From JAUWPO01 sp965603285 (GTDB lineage Bacteria; Chloroflexota; Anaerolineae; Anaerolineales; UBA4823), in the NCBI GenBank assembly GCA_965603285.1, contig CBFDCK010000003.1:1-64000 (forward strand): a stretch of 64,000 bases of DNA, written 5' to 3'. Position 1 is the stretch's first letter, and each line of letters begins with the position of its first letter. Position numbers and translations under genes: made by a program. This document shows, piece by piece, positions 9,497-18,064 of the stretch. Under the pieces are notes generated by a model. It was given only the letters and a program-made list of their open reading frames with translations, did no database searches and was not told the DNA's origin.

Positions 9497-9524
9497 GACA
9501 AAGGTGATAAGGAAATAGGTGATT
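9478..9524 (+). repeat. Reiterated purine-rich spacer before HMG-CoA synthase
   Basis: The sequence around the stop of mvaA and before the next ATG consists of three near-copies of AGGTGATWAGGA. The last copy supplies the ribosome binding site (AGGTG) of the synthase gene. Similar purine-rich reiterated spacers occur at 8090-8150 and 10590-10630. Confidence 0.5.
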
Positions 9525-10589
9525 ATGGCTGAAAACATTTTACTGAAACCAACCCATCCGGTTGGGATCGTCGGGTATGGCGCATATGTGCCGCGCTATC
9601 GGCTGCCGGCAACTGAGGTATCGCGTGTTTGGACCGATGGTAAAGGCGGCATTCCGATCAAGGAGAAAGCTGTTCCGGGACTGGACGAAGATGTGGTGAC
9701 GATGTCAATCGAAGCTGCCCGTAATGCCTTGGGTCGAGCGGGCATCGATCCCACCGAGATACGCGCCGTGTGGGTAGGTTCGGAATCTCATCCTTATGCG
9801 GTCAAACCGACCTCAACTCTGGTGGCTGAGGCGATTGGCGCAGTTCCAAATGTCCAGGCCGCTGATTGGGAGTTCGCATGCAAAGCCGGAACAGAGGCGA
9901 TGGTGGCTGCTATAGGTTTTGTTGGTTCGCAGATGGCTCACTACGCTATGGCTGTAGGAATGGATACCGCCCAGGGTAAGCCGGGAGATGCATTGGAATA
10001 CACAGCCGGTGCAGGAGGGGCTGCTTATCTGCTCGGACCGGCGGAAGAATCGCTGGCAGTGATCGATCACACCTATTCGTTTGTCACGGACACACCCGAT
10101 TTCTGGCGGCGGGCTTACCAAAAGTATCCCGAACACGGACAGCGCTTTACAGGTGACCCAGCTTATTTTAAACACATCTACGAGGCCGGAAGTGCGCTCC
10201 TGGAAGCTACGGATACTACGCCCGTGGATTATAAGTACGCCGTCTTCCACCAACCCAATACAAAGTTTCCTCAGCGGGTTGGTGCTATGCTGGGGTTCAG
10301 CAAGGAGCAGATCGAGACGGGTCTGCTTGTTCCGGTGATTGGTAACACCTACGCAGGTTCTGCCATAATCGGTCTTACAGCTGTGCTGGATGTCGCTGAA
10401 CCTGATGATCGCATCATGATGGTTTCCTTTGGATCTGGAGCCGGTTCCGACGCCTTCGCGATCACAGTCACGGATGCTATCCTAGAAAGGCGCAATCAGG
10501 CGCCTCGCACACAGGATTACATTGCACGCCGGACCGAGATCGACTACGCAACCTACGCCCGCATGCGCGGCAAATTGGTGGTGAAATAG
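9525..10589 (+). CDS. Hydroxymethylglutaryl-CoA synthase, archaeal type
   Basis: About 354 residues from the ATG at 9525; a GTG two codons earlier is possible. It condenses acetyl-CoA with acetoacetyl-CoA. The sequence matches the archaeal/bacterial short HMG-CoA synthases: GIVGYGAYVPRYRL at the N-terminus, VGSESHPYAVKP (catalytic Glu), ADWEFACKAGTEAM (nucleophilic Cys 119), VFHQPNTKFPQR (His 242) and NTYAGSAIIGLTAVLD. All three catalytic residues are present, so the enzyme should be active. In archaea it forms a complex with an acetoacetyl-CoA thiolase bridged by a DUF35 protein. The same three genes follow here in that order. Confidence 0.93.
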   Translation: MAENILLKPTHPVGIVGYGAYVPRYRLPATEVSRVWTDGKGGIPIKEKAVPGLDEDVVTMSIEAARNALGRAGIDPTEIRAVWVGSESHPYAVKPTSTLVAEAIGAVPNVQAADWEFACKAGTEAMVAAIGFVGSQMAHYAMAVGMDTAQGKPGDALEYTAGAGGAAYLLGPAEESLAVIDHTYSFVTDTPDFWRRAYQKYPEHGQRFTGDPAYFKHIYEAGSALLEATDTTPVDYKYAVFHQPNTKFPQRVGAMLGFSKEQIETGLLVPVIGNTYAGSAIIGLTAVLDVAEPDDRIMMVSFGSGAGSDAFAITVTDAILERRNQAPRTQDYIARRTEIDYATYARMRGKLVVK

Positions 10590-10718
10590 GGATTAAGGAA
10601 TAGCGGATAAGGGAACAGGGAAAATGTATCAGTTACAAGGAACAGAGGTTATTGCGATTGATGTTGGAGAAATTTTTCTAATTCCTAATTCCTGATTACT
10701 TTCTTTATTGGAGGAATA
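10590..10718 (+). repeat. Purine-rich spacer with inverted GGAATTAG-like units
   Basis: The spacer opens with purine-rich GGATTAAGGAATAG units and ends near 10675-10700 with the inverse type, TTCTAATTCCTAATTCCTGA. The units could pair to a long imperfect stem. The ribosome site TTGGAGG precedes the thiolase start. No gene is seen. Confidence 0.4.
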
Positions 10719-11879
10719 ATGACCGAAGTTGTTATTGCTGGTATCGGGCAGACGCCCGTTGGTGAACACTGGAATTTATCATTGCGTGAATTAACCCTGA
10801 TGGCAATTGAAGCGGTTCAACAGGACAGTGTGGGACTGCAGCCGCAGGCGCTCTTTGTGGGCAACATGCTGGCTGCCCGCCTTTCCAGGCAGGCGCACCT
10901 CGGAACACTGGTCGCAGATTTTGCGGGACTGACGGGCATCGAAGCAGTTACCATCGAGGCGGCAGGTGCCTCAGGCGGCGCTGCTTTACGAGCTGGTTTT
11001 ACGAGCGTGCTTTCAGGTCAAGCCGACGTTGCTATGGTGGTCGGAATTGAAAAATTCACAGACCAAATTGGGACTTCGGTGGAGGAATCCCTGGGTACCT
11101 TGTCAGATAGCGACTACGAAGCTGCTCAAGGTCTGACCTCTGCTGCTCAGGCGGCGTTGCTTATGCGCCGTTACATGCATGAGTTCGATGCGCCCCGCGA
11201 AGCGTTTGGCGGGTTTCCATTGACGGCTCACGCTAATGGCGTTGGCAATCCCAATGCAATGTTCCGTAAAGCCATCAAAGCCGAACTGTACAACCGCGCT
11301 GGGATGGTGAGTGAACCGCTCAACATGTTTGATGTCGCCCCCAATGCAGACGGCGCTGCGGCGCTGATCCTGACCCGTCCGGAATTACTGCCGCCGGAAT
11401 TCCCCCATCCATTGGTGCGCATCTCCGGCTCCAGCATTGTAACGGACACATTGGCTCTGCACGACCGCCCAGACCCGTTATCTTTTCATGCAGCGCGCCT
11501 TTCGGTGGAACGGGCTTGTAAACAAGCCGGGATCACGCCTCAGCAGATCGATCTGTTTGAGCTGTGGGACTCTTATTCGATTTACGCAGCCTTATCGTTG
11601 GAGGCAGCCGGATACGCAGTACGCGGTCAGGGATGGCAGTTAGCCCGCAACGGTAGGATCAGCTTAGGAGGTGAGCTTCCGGTGAGCACCATGGGAGGCC
11701 TAAAAGCGCGCGGCAATCCCGGGGGAGCGAGCGGCGTCTATCAGGTTGTTGAAGCGGTGCTGCAGTTACGCGGTCAGGCTGGCAACAATCAGATCACCGG
11801 TGCGAAGCGCGCTATGGTGCAGTGCCTGGGCGGACCCGCATCCACCGCCGCAACGCATGTGCTCGAAACTGTAAGTTAA
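10719..11879 (+). CDS. Thiolase-fold protein of the archaeal HMG-CoA synthase complex, lacking catalytic Cys and His
   Basis: 386 residues, full length for archaeal/SCP2-type acetyl-CoA acetyltransferases. The N-terminus VVIAGIGQTPVGEHW and the C-terminus are typical. The nucleophile motif, normally AACASG, reads EAAGASGGAAL with Gly at residue 83 (codon GGT at 10965-10967). The GHP motif, normally KARGHPVGATG, reads KARGNPGGASG with Asn at 333. Both replacements are clear in the bases and the frame is otherwise intact. The protein probably cannot perform the Claisen condensation and may serve as a structural or CoA-binding partner of the HMG-CoA synthase with the DUF35 protein. A real thiolase must then come from elsewhere. 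A GGAGG site precedes the ATG. Confidence 0.85.
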   Translation: MTEVVIAGIGQTPVGEHWNLSLRELTLMAIEAVQQDSVGLQPQALFVGNMLAARLSRQAHLGTLVADFAGLTGIEAVTIEAAGASGGAALRAGFTSVLSGQADVAMVVGIEKFTDQIGTSVEESLGTLSDSDYEAAQGLTSAAQAALLMRRYMHEFDAPREAFGGFPLTAHANGVGNPNAMFRKAIKAELYNRAGMVSEPLNMFDVAPNADGAAALILTRPELLPPEFPHPLVRISGSSIVTDTLALHDRPDPLSFHAARLSVERACKQAGITPQQIDLFELWDSYSIYAALSLEAAGYAVRGQGWQLARNGRISLGGELPVSTMGGLKARGNPGGASGVYQVVEAVLQLRGQAGNNQITGAKRAMVQCLGGPASTAATHVLETVS

Positions 11880-12189
11880 TTCGAGTTGCAATAATTGGAT
11901 GGTGTTTACACTCATACGAAGTGGTTGAAGGTTTACCATAGAGTATGCAGATTCAACAGAAATTTCTTAATTTTTCTCTGTGATCGTTGTGATCTTTGAG
12001 GTAAAAAATATTAAACACCCATTAGAAATCCGAAGTATAAAGGCGGTAGTAGGCAAAGTTGAGCTGGTATTAATGGTTTAATCATAAGATTTTACAAGGT
12101 TGATAGTTCTTGATAGATTCGATTAGCTATACTCGTGTTTACAAAGTTTTTGACATCACACGCAGCATCACTAAAAGGAGATCAAAAAT
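11880..12189 (+). other. Intergenic region before the DUF35 gene
   Basis: 310 AT-rich bases between the thiolase-like and DUF35 genes. No hairpin with U-tract, RNA gene or well-spaced promoter was found. The only definite element is the strong AAAGGAGAT ribosome site just before 12190. The distance suggests the DUF35 gene may have its own promoter even though its product belongs to the same complex. Confidence 0.35.
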
Positions 12190-12603
12190 ATGGAAATTAC
12201 CCCCCATTGGAGATTAAAGAAACAACGTTACAATCTGGTCGGTGAAACATGCCCCCACTGTGGCGTAAAGCTGTTTCCACCCCGCGATATTTGCCCCGAA
12301 TGCGGGCAGGAAGCCAAGAACCTTTACAATTTCAGCGGCAAAGGTGAAGTTTATTCCTACACAACCGTTTATGATCCACCTGCTGGATACGAGGAATACA
12401 CTCCTTACACGGTGGCATTAGTCAAGCTTGAGGAAGGTCCACTGGTTACGGCTCAGTTAACCGACGTTGGTCAAACCCCGGTCGAAATCGGCACTCCGGT
12501 GGAAATGGTCACACGCAAGCTGCGCCAGGACGGTGATGAGCGCGGTTTATTGGTATATGGATACAAGTTTCGACCGGTGCTTGAGAGACAACTGGCTCAA
12601 TAG
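12190..12603 (+). CDS. DUF35 / OB-fold zinc-ribbon acyl-CoA-associated protein
   Basis: 137 residues. The N-terminal rubredoxin-like zinc ribbon has C21-x2-C24 (CPHCG) and C35-x2-C38 (CPECG). It is followed by an OB-fold domain beginning GKGEVYSYTTVYDPPAGYEEYTPYTVALV. In archaea this protein bridges thiolase and HMG-CoA synthase and shapes a shared CoA site. Its position after both genes argues for the same role here. The start has AAAGGAGAT upstream, and a strong terminator follows. Confidence 0.9.
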   Translation: MEITPHWRLKKQRYNLVGETCPHCGVKLFPPRDICPECGQEAKNLYNFSGKGEVYSYTTVYDPPAGYEEYTPYTVALVKLEEGPLVTAQLTDVGQTPVEIGTPVEMVTRKLRQDGDERGLLVYGYKFRPVLERQLAQ

Positions 12604-12628
12604 ATCGTCAGATTAATAAATAATTGAT

Positions 12629-12661
12629 CCTCCCATAGAATGGTTATGGGAGGTTTTTTTA
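12629..12661 (+). terminator. Rho-independent terminator of the mevalonate cluster
   Basis: A perfect 9-bp stem (CCTCCCATA at 12629-12637 with TATGGGAGG at 12645-12653), a 7-base loop and a run of T residues at 12654-12661, 25 bases after the DUF35 stop codon. Confidence 0.9.
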
Positions 12662-12736
12662 TGTGTAGATTGTACGGTTGAATTCAAAGTGATGACAGTC
12701 CTTGATGGTTCATCAATTGTTCTGCTGCTGGATCAA

Positions 12737-13984
12737 CTAATTGGCATCTAGTGTTTCACCGGGAGGATTACCTGTCAACAAGGCTGATTCTTTGAGCCTC
12801 ATGGAGAGAAACACACCAATAAGCATAAGACCGACGAGCACAAGCAGTGACGATGTCATAGTTCCCGTCTCAGGGTTCTTGAAGCTATCCATTCCAATAA
12901 TAAAAATAATGCCTGAGATTTGCCCTATAAGCAAAAGCAAACCGTTTGAGGTGCCTTCTGGCGCTGGAAAAGCAACTTCTGCCCCATACTGAAAGCCAAT
13001 AGGACCTGCACTCAGCAGGAAAAAACCGGTAAAGAAGGAGGCTCCTACCAGTAGAGCGTAATTAACGGCAAATGTTATACCAAGCATGCCAAAACTTGCG
13101 GCAGCCAAAGCCAGGATGATAAAGGGGACTCTTTTGCGGTAGCGGTCCGATAACGAAGGCAAGATAACTGCTCCTACAACTCCTCCCATGACCATCGCAC
13201 CACCCACGATTCCGGCTTGTATGATTGAGAACCCTCTTGGTCTCAGAATATCTTCAATCCAGGTCGCTAAACCATTGAAAGTTCCAAGTCCAATAAAAAA
13301 GATCACCATCAATAGGATGAAATTTTTATTCCGCAATGTTTGCTTGAAGCCATCGAAAACCAGGGATCGTTCAATTTGGTCGGGAGAACACGCCGGCGTT
13401 GGAGGGTGCTCCCTGGAGAAAATCAGAAATATGGCTGCCGCGATCACTGATACAATCCCATAGATTAGAAGCATGCTGCTGATACTGAAATGGATAACGA
13501 GAAAAGGGGTGAGTGCCAGTCCTAAAACGATGCCAAGGTACATAGCCAGGGTTCCAAAACCTGATGCGGTCGCTCGTTCTTGGATTGGAAACCAGCGAGC
13601 AGCCACTGTGGTTATTGCGTTTAAAATGAATGGCTGTCCAATAGCTATTCCGATTTGAGAAACAAGTACCAGTGTGTAGTTGTCTGCCAGCAAGCCGCGC
13701 GATAATCCAAAAAGACCAGTCAGCACTGCCCCAATTCCCACTGCAACACGGAATCCATATGTATCGATAGTCCATGAAGCGGGTATCGACACGAAGATAT
13801 AGACAATCATGAAACTCATGGATAGCAGACCGATGCTGAGGTCAGAGACATCATAGAAGCTTGCGGCAATGCCAGTGACAGAAGCAAATGTTATCCATAG
13901 GAGTTGATTGACGACGACGACCGACATGAACGCAATCAGAACGACCCACCGGTAACTATATATTTTGAAATTCTCTTGTTTCAT
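12737..13984 (-). CDS. Major facilitator superfamily transporter (FLVCR/DIRC2-like)
   Basis: 415 residues with 12 predicted membrane helices. The opening RWVVLIAFMSVVVVNQLLWITFASVT and the loop-2/3 region WTIDTYGFRVAVGIGAVL fit the MFS A-motif region. ARWFPIQERATASGFGTLA is the typical segment after helix 4 of the FLVCR-like group. Substrate unknown; relatives carry haem, choline or organic cations, and none can be assigned. The ribosome site GGAGAAGG precedes the ATG. The RmuC gene ends 22 bases upstream, so the two may be co-transcribed. Confidence 0.8.
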   Translation of the reverse strand: MKQENFKIYSYRWVVLIAFMSVVVVNQLLWITFASVTGIAASFYDVSDLSIGLLSMSFMIVYIFVSIPASWTIDTYGFRVAVGIGAVLTGLFGLSRGLLADNYTLVLVSQIGIAIGQPFILNAITTVAARWFPIQERATASGFGTLAMYLGIVLGLALTPFLVIHFSISSMLLIYGIVSVIAAAIFLIFSREHPPTPACSPDQIERSLVFDGFKQTLRNKNFILLMVIFFIGLGTFNGLATWIEDILRPRGFSIIQAGIVGGAMVMGGVVGAVILPSLSDRYRKRVPFIILALAAASFGMLGITFAVNYALLVGASFFTGFFLLSAGPIGFQYGAEVAFPAPEGTSNGLLLLIGQISGIIFIIGMDSFKNPETGTMTSSLLVLVGLMLIGVFLSMRLKESALLTGNPPGETLDAN

Positions 13985-14006
13985 TCGATCTACCTTCTCC
14001 CTCGCC

Positions 14007-14888
14007 TCAACCGCTGGGCAACTGTGAAATTCTATCGAATTCTTCCCTCAACCTTTTGTATGCTCCATCCAACTCTTCTGCTTTGTTAGTTGCATTCCTA
14101 AAGTGAATATCGTAAAAAGTCTGCCAATTATTATCTACCTCGTGGAACCGCTGAGACAGTCTGGCAATGTCATTCCTAATATTCTCTGCTTGCTCGGAGA
14201 GTCTTCTTGCATGAACTCCGGCTTTTATCAGCTCAATTTTGTGCGACAGGGTCAGAGGTGAAACTGCCTGAACTCCTTTTGAAGTATAGATCCGGAGGGT
14301 TTCGTAAGCGTCCGTCACCAGGAAGTAATAAACGCTTTCAGAAGGAATAAAGGCAAAAGCAAACTCTGCAGACCCCTGTTCTGGACATACGTAATCATCA
14401 GCGATTTTGTCGAGATGGTAGCGGACATTTCTTAGGAATTGCTTCTTTAGCCTCTCCCTTTCCTGCGAGTCTTCCGCTTCTAACATCAATCGATAGTTGT
14501 CAAGTGGGAACTTGGAATCAATGCAAATAGTCCCCACAGTTGACTTGATATAGGCATCGGGAATCTTCCCGTCAAGGATTTTTTCTCTGATGCCGAACAT
14601 ATCTGCAGGAAGTTGATCAGAGAGAATCTGCTCCAACGCCATCTCGCCCAGAGAAGCCCTTCCCACGGGCACTCGCAGCATTTGATCAAGGGCTCTGTAG
14701 TCGTTTCTGATGTCCTCTGCATAGGTCGTAAGTCTTCCTATCTTCTCGTCCAAGCCCGATTCTTGCCAAACACTGGAAATGGCTAATTCAATATCCTTTG
14801 GTTTGACTCGTCCTCTCTTAATAACCAAGTAAACTAATACAAGTAGAAGTCCTATGACAACTGTAAGCAATACATTGGTTATGGTCAT
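14007..14888 (-). CDS. rmuC: RmuC-family DNA recombination protein
   Basis: 293 residues, shorter than the E. coli protein (475) because the long N-terminal coiled coil is mostly absent. One N-terminal membrane helix (VLLTVVIGLLLVLVYLVI) is followed by the RmuC nuclease-like core: GRASLGEMALEQIL, ICIDSKFPLDNYR, FAFIPSESVYYFL and TLSHKIELIKAG. A C-terminal coiled coil follows. RmuC limits rearrangement at inverted repeats and has a restriction-endonuclease-like fold; the DSKFP motif belongs to that core. The start has AAGGTGG upstream. Confidence 0.85.
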   Translation of the reverse strand: MTITNVLLTVVIGLLLVLVYLVIKRGRVKPKDIELAISSVWQESGLDEKIGRLTTYAEDIRNDYRALDQMLRVPVGRASLGEMALEQILSDQLPADMFGIREKILDGKIPDAYIKSTVGTICIDSKFPLDNYRLMLEAEDSQERERLKKQFLRNVRYHLDKIADDYVCPEQGSAEFAFAFIPSESVYYFLVTDAYETLRIYTSKGVQAVSPLTLSHKIELIKAGVHARRLSEQAENIRNDIARLSQRFHEVDNNWQTFYDIHFRNATNKAEELDGAYKRLREEFDRISQLPSG

Positions 14889-14965
14889 CCCAAAACCACC
14901 TTTTTAAATGTTAGCTTTTAAATATCCTATAGATTGACATTTGTAAGATTTTCATTAAAAACCTT

Positions 14966-15637
14966 TCATTTTCTGGTTGCCTCTTCAAAGGAGATAATCG
15001 CCTGTCTAGTGAGTTCATTTTCAAACAAGTCTTCGATTATTTTTGGCAGGAGCGTAAAAGTGTTCAACCCCCTTTCGGCGAGTGTTTTTAGATCAGCCGT
15101 TTGACGGATGCTGGCGACCAATAACCGCAGAGGGCTGTCCATCGCGGCAACAATCCGCCCCATACTGGTCACTTCCTCAATCCCATTCAACCCGGCGTCC
15201 GTCATCCGTCCCAGATATGGCGCCGCGTAATCGGCACCCAACGCAATCGCGATCAATACCTGCTGGGCTGAATGAACAGCTGTCATGGTCACATTGGACC
15301 CTTCCGCAATCAGCTTTCGTGCACACAGAATCCCTGCTGGAGTGATCGGTACCTTCACCATCACACGCTGGTCGATCCTTGCCAATTCACGTCCTATCTT
15401 CAGTATTTGCTCCATCTCACAACCCCACGCCTGTAAGTGGATCTCGTTGGCGCCCAGTTCAAAAGCCGTCTGCGCCAATTTTGCAAGCCGATCGATCGTG
15501 AAACCTATCCCTGTCTGATTCAGCAGTTTTGGGTTGGTGGTTACGCCGTAAAAGATGCCTGTCGGGAGATAATGCTGCCAATCTTTTTCTTCTGCGCTGT
15601 CCACATACAATCTCAAGCCTGAGGATGTGCTAACCAT
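14966..15637 (-). CDS. Transaldolase / fructose-6-phosphate aldolase-like protein
   Basis: 223 residues from the ATG at 15637, the normal size for the TalC/FSA group. The frame is open further upstream, but that part lies over the kinase gene. It is a (beta/alpha)8 class I aldolase. The N-terminus LRLYVDSAEEKDW and TGIFYGVTTNPKLLNQTG are typical, and the Schiff-base Lys is in RVMVKVPITPAGILCARKL. GADYAAPYLGRMTDAG matches the family active-site region. Substrate could be fructose-6-phosphate or another ketose phosphate. The ATG overlaps the end of the upstream sugar kinase by 8 bases, with GGAGAAAATC as ribosome site. Kinase plus aldolase suggests a small sugar-degradation operon. Confidence 0.85.
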   Translation of the reverse strand: MVSTSSGLRLYVDSAEEKDWQHYLPTGIFYGVTTNPKLLNQTGIGFTIDRLAKLAQTAFELGANEIHLQAWGCEMEQILKIGRELARIDQRVMVKVPITPAGILCARKLIAEGSNVTMTAVHSAQQVLIAIALGADYAAPYLGRMTDAGLNGIEEVTSMGRIVAAMDSPLRLLVASIRQTADLKTLAERGLNTFTLLPKIIEDLFENELTRQAIISFEEATRK

Positions 15638-16571
15638 TGATTTTCTCCAGTTCGTGTTTATAGGGCGGATTGGCGCCAACTCGGGCACAGTTAATCGCTG
15701 CAGCCTGGTTGGCATACGATAAACAGGCTTTCAACTGTTCCTTGGTCAAATTACCCAGTCTCTTTATTTCCAATAATTCCTGATGATGAAGATATGCGAG
15801 TGTTGCGGCCAAAAAGGTATCTCCTGCCCCGACCGTATCAGCTATTTCAATCTCCGGCGTTCGTACATAAGCCGATGTACCAGATTTGGTGTATCCATCG
15901 GCGCCTTCCTCCCCCTTTGTTCGGATCACCAGACTTACCCCCTGATCAAACCAATGCAATAGGTGTTTTTCGAATTCCTCGTTCTTGTAGATCCAATTAA
16001 AATCTACTCGGCTGAGCTTAAGGATATCCAAAGAAGCGACCCATTTTTCAAACCGATCTCGATAGGCAACCTGGTCAGCTATTAAAGCAGGTCGTACATT
16101 CGGATCCAGTGAAATGATCCGGGTCTCACTCTCGCGTGCCATTAAGGTCTCCAAAGCTGTCGCTCCTGGCTCCATAACCATTGCTATGGAACCGAAGTGT
16201 AGCGCTTTTACCTTCTCAGGCAGTTGAGGTATAAGCTCATCCACGGTCAGGCTGCGGTCTGCAGACCCATTGGCATAAAAAGAGAATTGCGGCTCGGTGT
16301 AATCTTTTGATGGCAGGTTGACAAATGCAAGTGTGGTTGGATCGGTTGAACGTATACAAAAACTTGTATCTACTCCGTTCTCTTCCAGATTATCTACCAG
16401 CATATCTCCGAAGAAATCAGTGGACACTTTACAGTAAAAACCGACCGGAGTTTCTAGCCTGCCTAATCCGATTGCGACGTTATAGATAGATCCTCCAGGG
16501 CAGGGTTGGTATGCGCGCACATGCGGCAAAGGTACAAAATCTATTAACGCTTCTCCACAACAAAGAATCAC
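15630..16571 (-). CDS. PfkB-family carbohydrate kinase (fructokinase-like)
   Basis: 313 residues. It starts MILCCGEALIDFVP, has the PfkB signature 1 region PCPGGSIYNVAIGLGRL and the C-terminal signature DTVGAGDTFLAATLAYL with the catalytic Asp. It transfers phosphate from ATP to a sugar hydroxyl; fructokinase or a related ketose kinase is most likely, and specificity cannot be fixed. The start codon is GTG at 16571 with only a weak ribosome site, so the start is tentative. It faces away from the LacI regulator gene, and the shared upstream region contains the LacI-type palindrome, so co-regulation is plausible. Confidence 0.85.
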   Translation of the reverse strand: MILCCGEALIDFVPLPHVRAYQPCPGGSIYNVAIGLGRLETPVGFYCKVSTDFFGDMLVDNLEENGVDTSFCIRSTDPTTLAFVNLPSKDYTEPQFSFYANGSADRSLTVDELIPQLPEKVKALHFGSIAMVMEPGATALETLMARESETRIISLDPNVRPALIADQVAYRDRFEKWVASLDILKLSRVDFNWIYKNEEFEKHLLHWFDQGVSLVIRTKGEEGADGYTKSGTSAYVRTPEIEIADTVGAGDTFLAATLAYLHHQELLEIKRLGNLTKEQLKACLSYANQAAAINCARVGANPPYKHELEKING

Positions 16572-16886
16572 GGAGGCACTTTCATTATGAGCTTTTATGT
16601 CAGGTCCAGATAAGAAAGCAGATATAGATTGAACTCAATCAAGTTTCGACTAATTCGTCGGTGCCAGATTTCAGGTGTGATGATAACACATCCATAACCC
16701 GGGTTCAACGTGGTGTTTGTTAGAAAGAATCCACGACCTGTCCAAACTACCATTACTTAAGATAAATTGGCAATTTCGGGGTACTGGCAGCGTATCAACT
16801 TTAGAAAGTTTAATCTATCAAGTCCCCCTTGGTGCAATTTGAGTCAATGACATGTGCCATTAATAATAATTTCTTGTGATTTACAG
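16572..16886. other. Intergenic region between the PfkB kinase and lacI-type genes
   Basis: AT-rich spacer between divergent genes. No RNA gene or repeat was found before the lacI promoter that begins at 16887. A minus-strand promoter for the kinase must lie here but could not be identified with confidence. Confidence 0.35.
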
Positions 16887-16915
16887 TTGACATAGGAATT
16901 TTTTAATGCTATGAT
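16887..16915 (+). promoter_or_regulatory. Sigma-70 promoter of the LacI regulator gene
   Basis: TTGACA at 16887-16892 and TATGAT at 16910-16915 with an exact 17-base spacer. The -10 box overlaps the start of the 30-bp palindrome, as expected for a promoter repressed by its own product. Confidence 0.8.
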
Positions 16916-16940
16916 ATCGATACCATGGTATCGATATCAT
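16911..16940 (+). promoter_or_regulatory. Perfect 30-bp palindromic operator (LacI-type)
   Basis: Bases 16911-16940 are a perfect palindrome. Each half contains ATATCGATACC or its complement, with centre CCATGG. A third half-site (CGATACCA) occurs at 16946-16953, in the same orientation as the left half (16918-16925). It overlaps the -10 box 50 bases before a LacI-family gene, so autorepression is the natural reading; control of the divergent kinase is also possible. Confidence 0.75.
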
Positions 16941-16989
16941 AAAAACGATACCAGTCACCTTAAGAATTATTCAATCCAGTTAAATACCT

Positions 16990-17994
16990 ATGGCAACCAT
17001 CCATGATGTAGCAAAACGTGCTGGTGTCGCTCCGATAACCGTCTCTCGCGTTATTAATAATTCGGATTATGCCAGCCAGGAAACCCGGGAACGGGTAGAA
17101 ACGGCAATAGCTGAGTTAGGTTATATTCCTAACGTCCTGGCCCGCAGCCTGCGCTCGAAACGCACCAATACGCTGGCATTAGTGATGACTGATATCACTA
17201 ACCCATTCTTTACAGACATTGCAAGGGGCGTGGAAGATACTGCCAGCGAATCCGGATATACCGTGATTTATTGCAACACGGATGAGTCTGAAGCAGGGGA
17301 ATATAAGTATGCCCAAATTTTGGCTCAAAAACAGGTTGACGGTGTTATTTTAGTGCCCGCCTGCAGCAACTCAAGGACAGTTGAGTTTTTCCAGTCAAAT
17401 GACATCCCTGTAGTATTGATTGACCGCAGCATCCCAGATATAGAAACCGATGTGGTTCGCTGCGATTCGGTAACCGGTGCTTATCAACTCGTTAAGCTGT
17501 TAATTGACTTGGGTCACACAAGGATTGCAGTGCTCTCTGGTCCCAGGGAAATTTCTACCGCAGAAGACCGCATTACTGGATATCGTCTCGCCTTAGCTGA
17601 AGCCGGGCTAACCGGCAACGAGCTGGTTTATTACGGTTCCTTTACCCAGGCTAAAGGATACGATCTAGCAGCGCAGGTTATGACTCAAACATCACCACCT
17701 ACAGCATTGTTTTGTGCCAACAACTTTATCTCAATTGGTGCGCTGAAAGCATTGCGTGATAGTGGCTTACGCGTCCCCGAGGATGTCGCCTTGGTTGGCT
17801 TTGATGACTTACCAGTGAACATTGTTATCGACCCATTCTTTACCGTAGCCGCCCAACCCGCTTATAAGATGGGACAACGAGGAACTGAACTACTTTTAGA
17901 GCGCCTGACCAATGGGGTACCAGACGAATATCAAGAGGTAATCCTACCTATCGAAATTATCACTCGCAAATCAAGTGGACTTGCGCGCGTTTGA
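16990..17994 (+). CDS. LacI-family transcriptional regulator
   Basis: 334 residues. The N-terminal helix-turn-helix is textbook LacI: ATIHDVAKRAGVAPITVSRV, with hinge RERVETAIAELGYIPNVLARSLR. A periplasmic-binding-protein-like effector domain follows (TNTLALVMTDITNPFFTDI, IPVVLIDRSIP, VALVGFDDLPVNIVIDP). It is the first gene of a 19-kb block of same-strand genes and probably controls sugar import and breakdown in response to a sugar or sugar phosphate. A palindrome overlaps its promoter. The epimerase gene starts 70 bases after its stop, so co-transcription is likely. Confidence 0.93.
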   Translation: MATIHDVAKRAGVAPITVSRVINNSDYASQETRERVETAIAELGYIPNVLARSLRSKRTNTLALVMTDITNPFFTDIARGVEDTASESGYTVIYCNTDESEAGEYKYAQILAQKQVDGVILVPACSNSRTVEFFQSNDIPVVLIDRSIPDIETDVVRCDSVTGAYQLVKLLIDLGHTRIAVLSGPREISTAEDRITGYRLALAEAGLTGNELVYYGSFTQAKGYDLAAQVMTQTSPPTALFCANNFISIGALKALRDSGLRVPEDVALVGFDDLPVNIVIDPFFTVAAQPAYKMGQRGTELLLERLTNGVPDEYQEVILPIEIITRKSSGLARV

Positions 17995-18064
17995 TTTCTA
18001 AACTTATTACCCGCGCAGATGTCATCAGAATTCAGCGAGTTTCTCACCAAGGAGTTTTTTAGAT

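Noticed and set aside
16911..16940. Palindrome as a transcription terminator
   Set aside because: It overlaps the -10 box of a consensus promoter, lies upstream of a regulator gene and has no U-tract, so an operator is the better reading.
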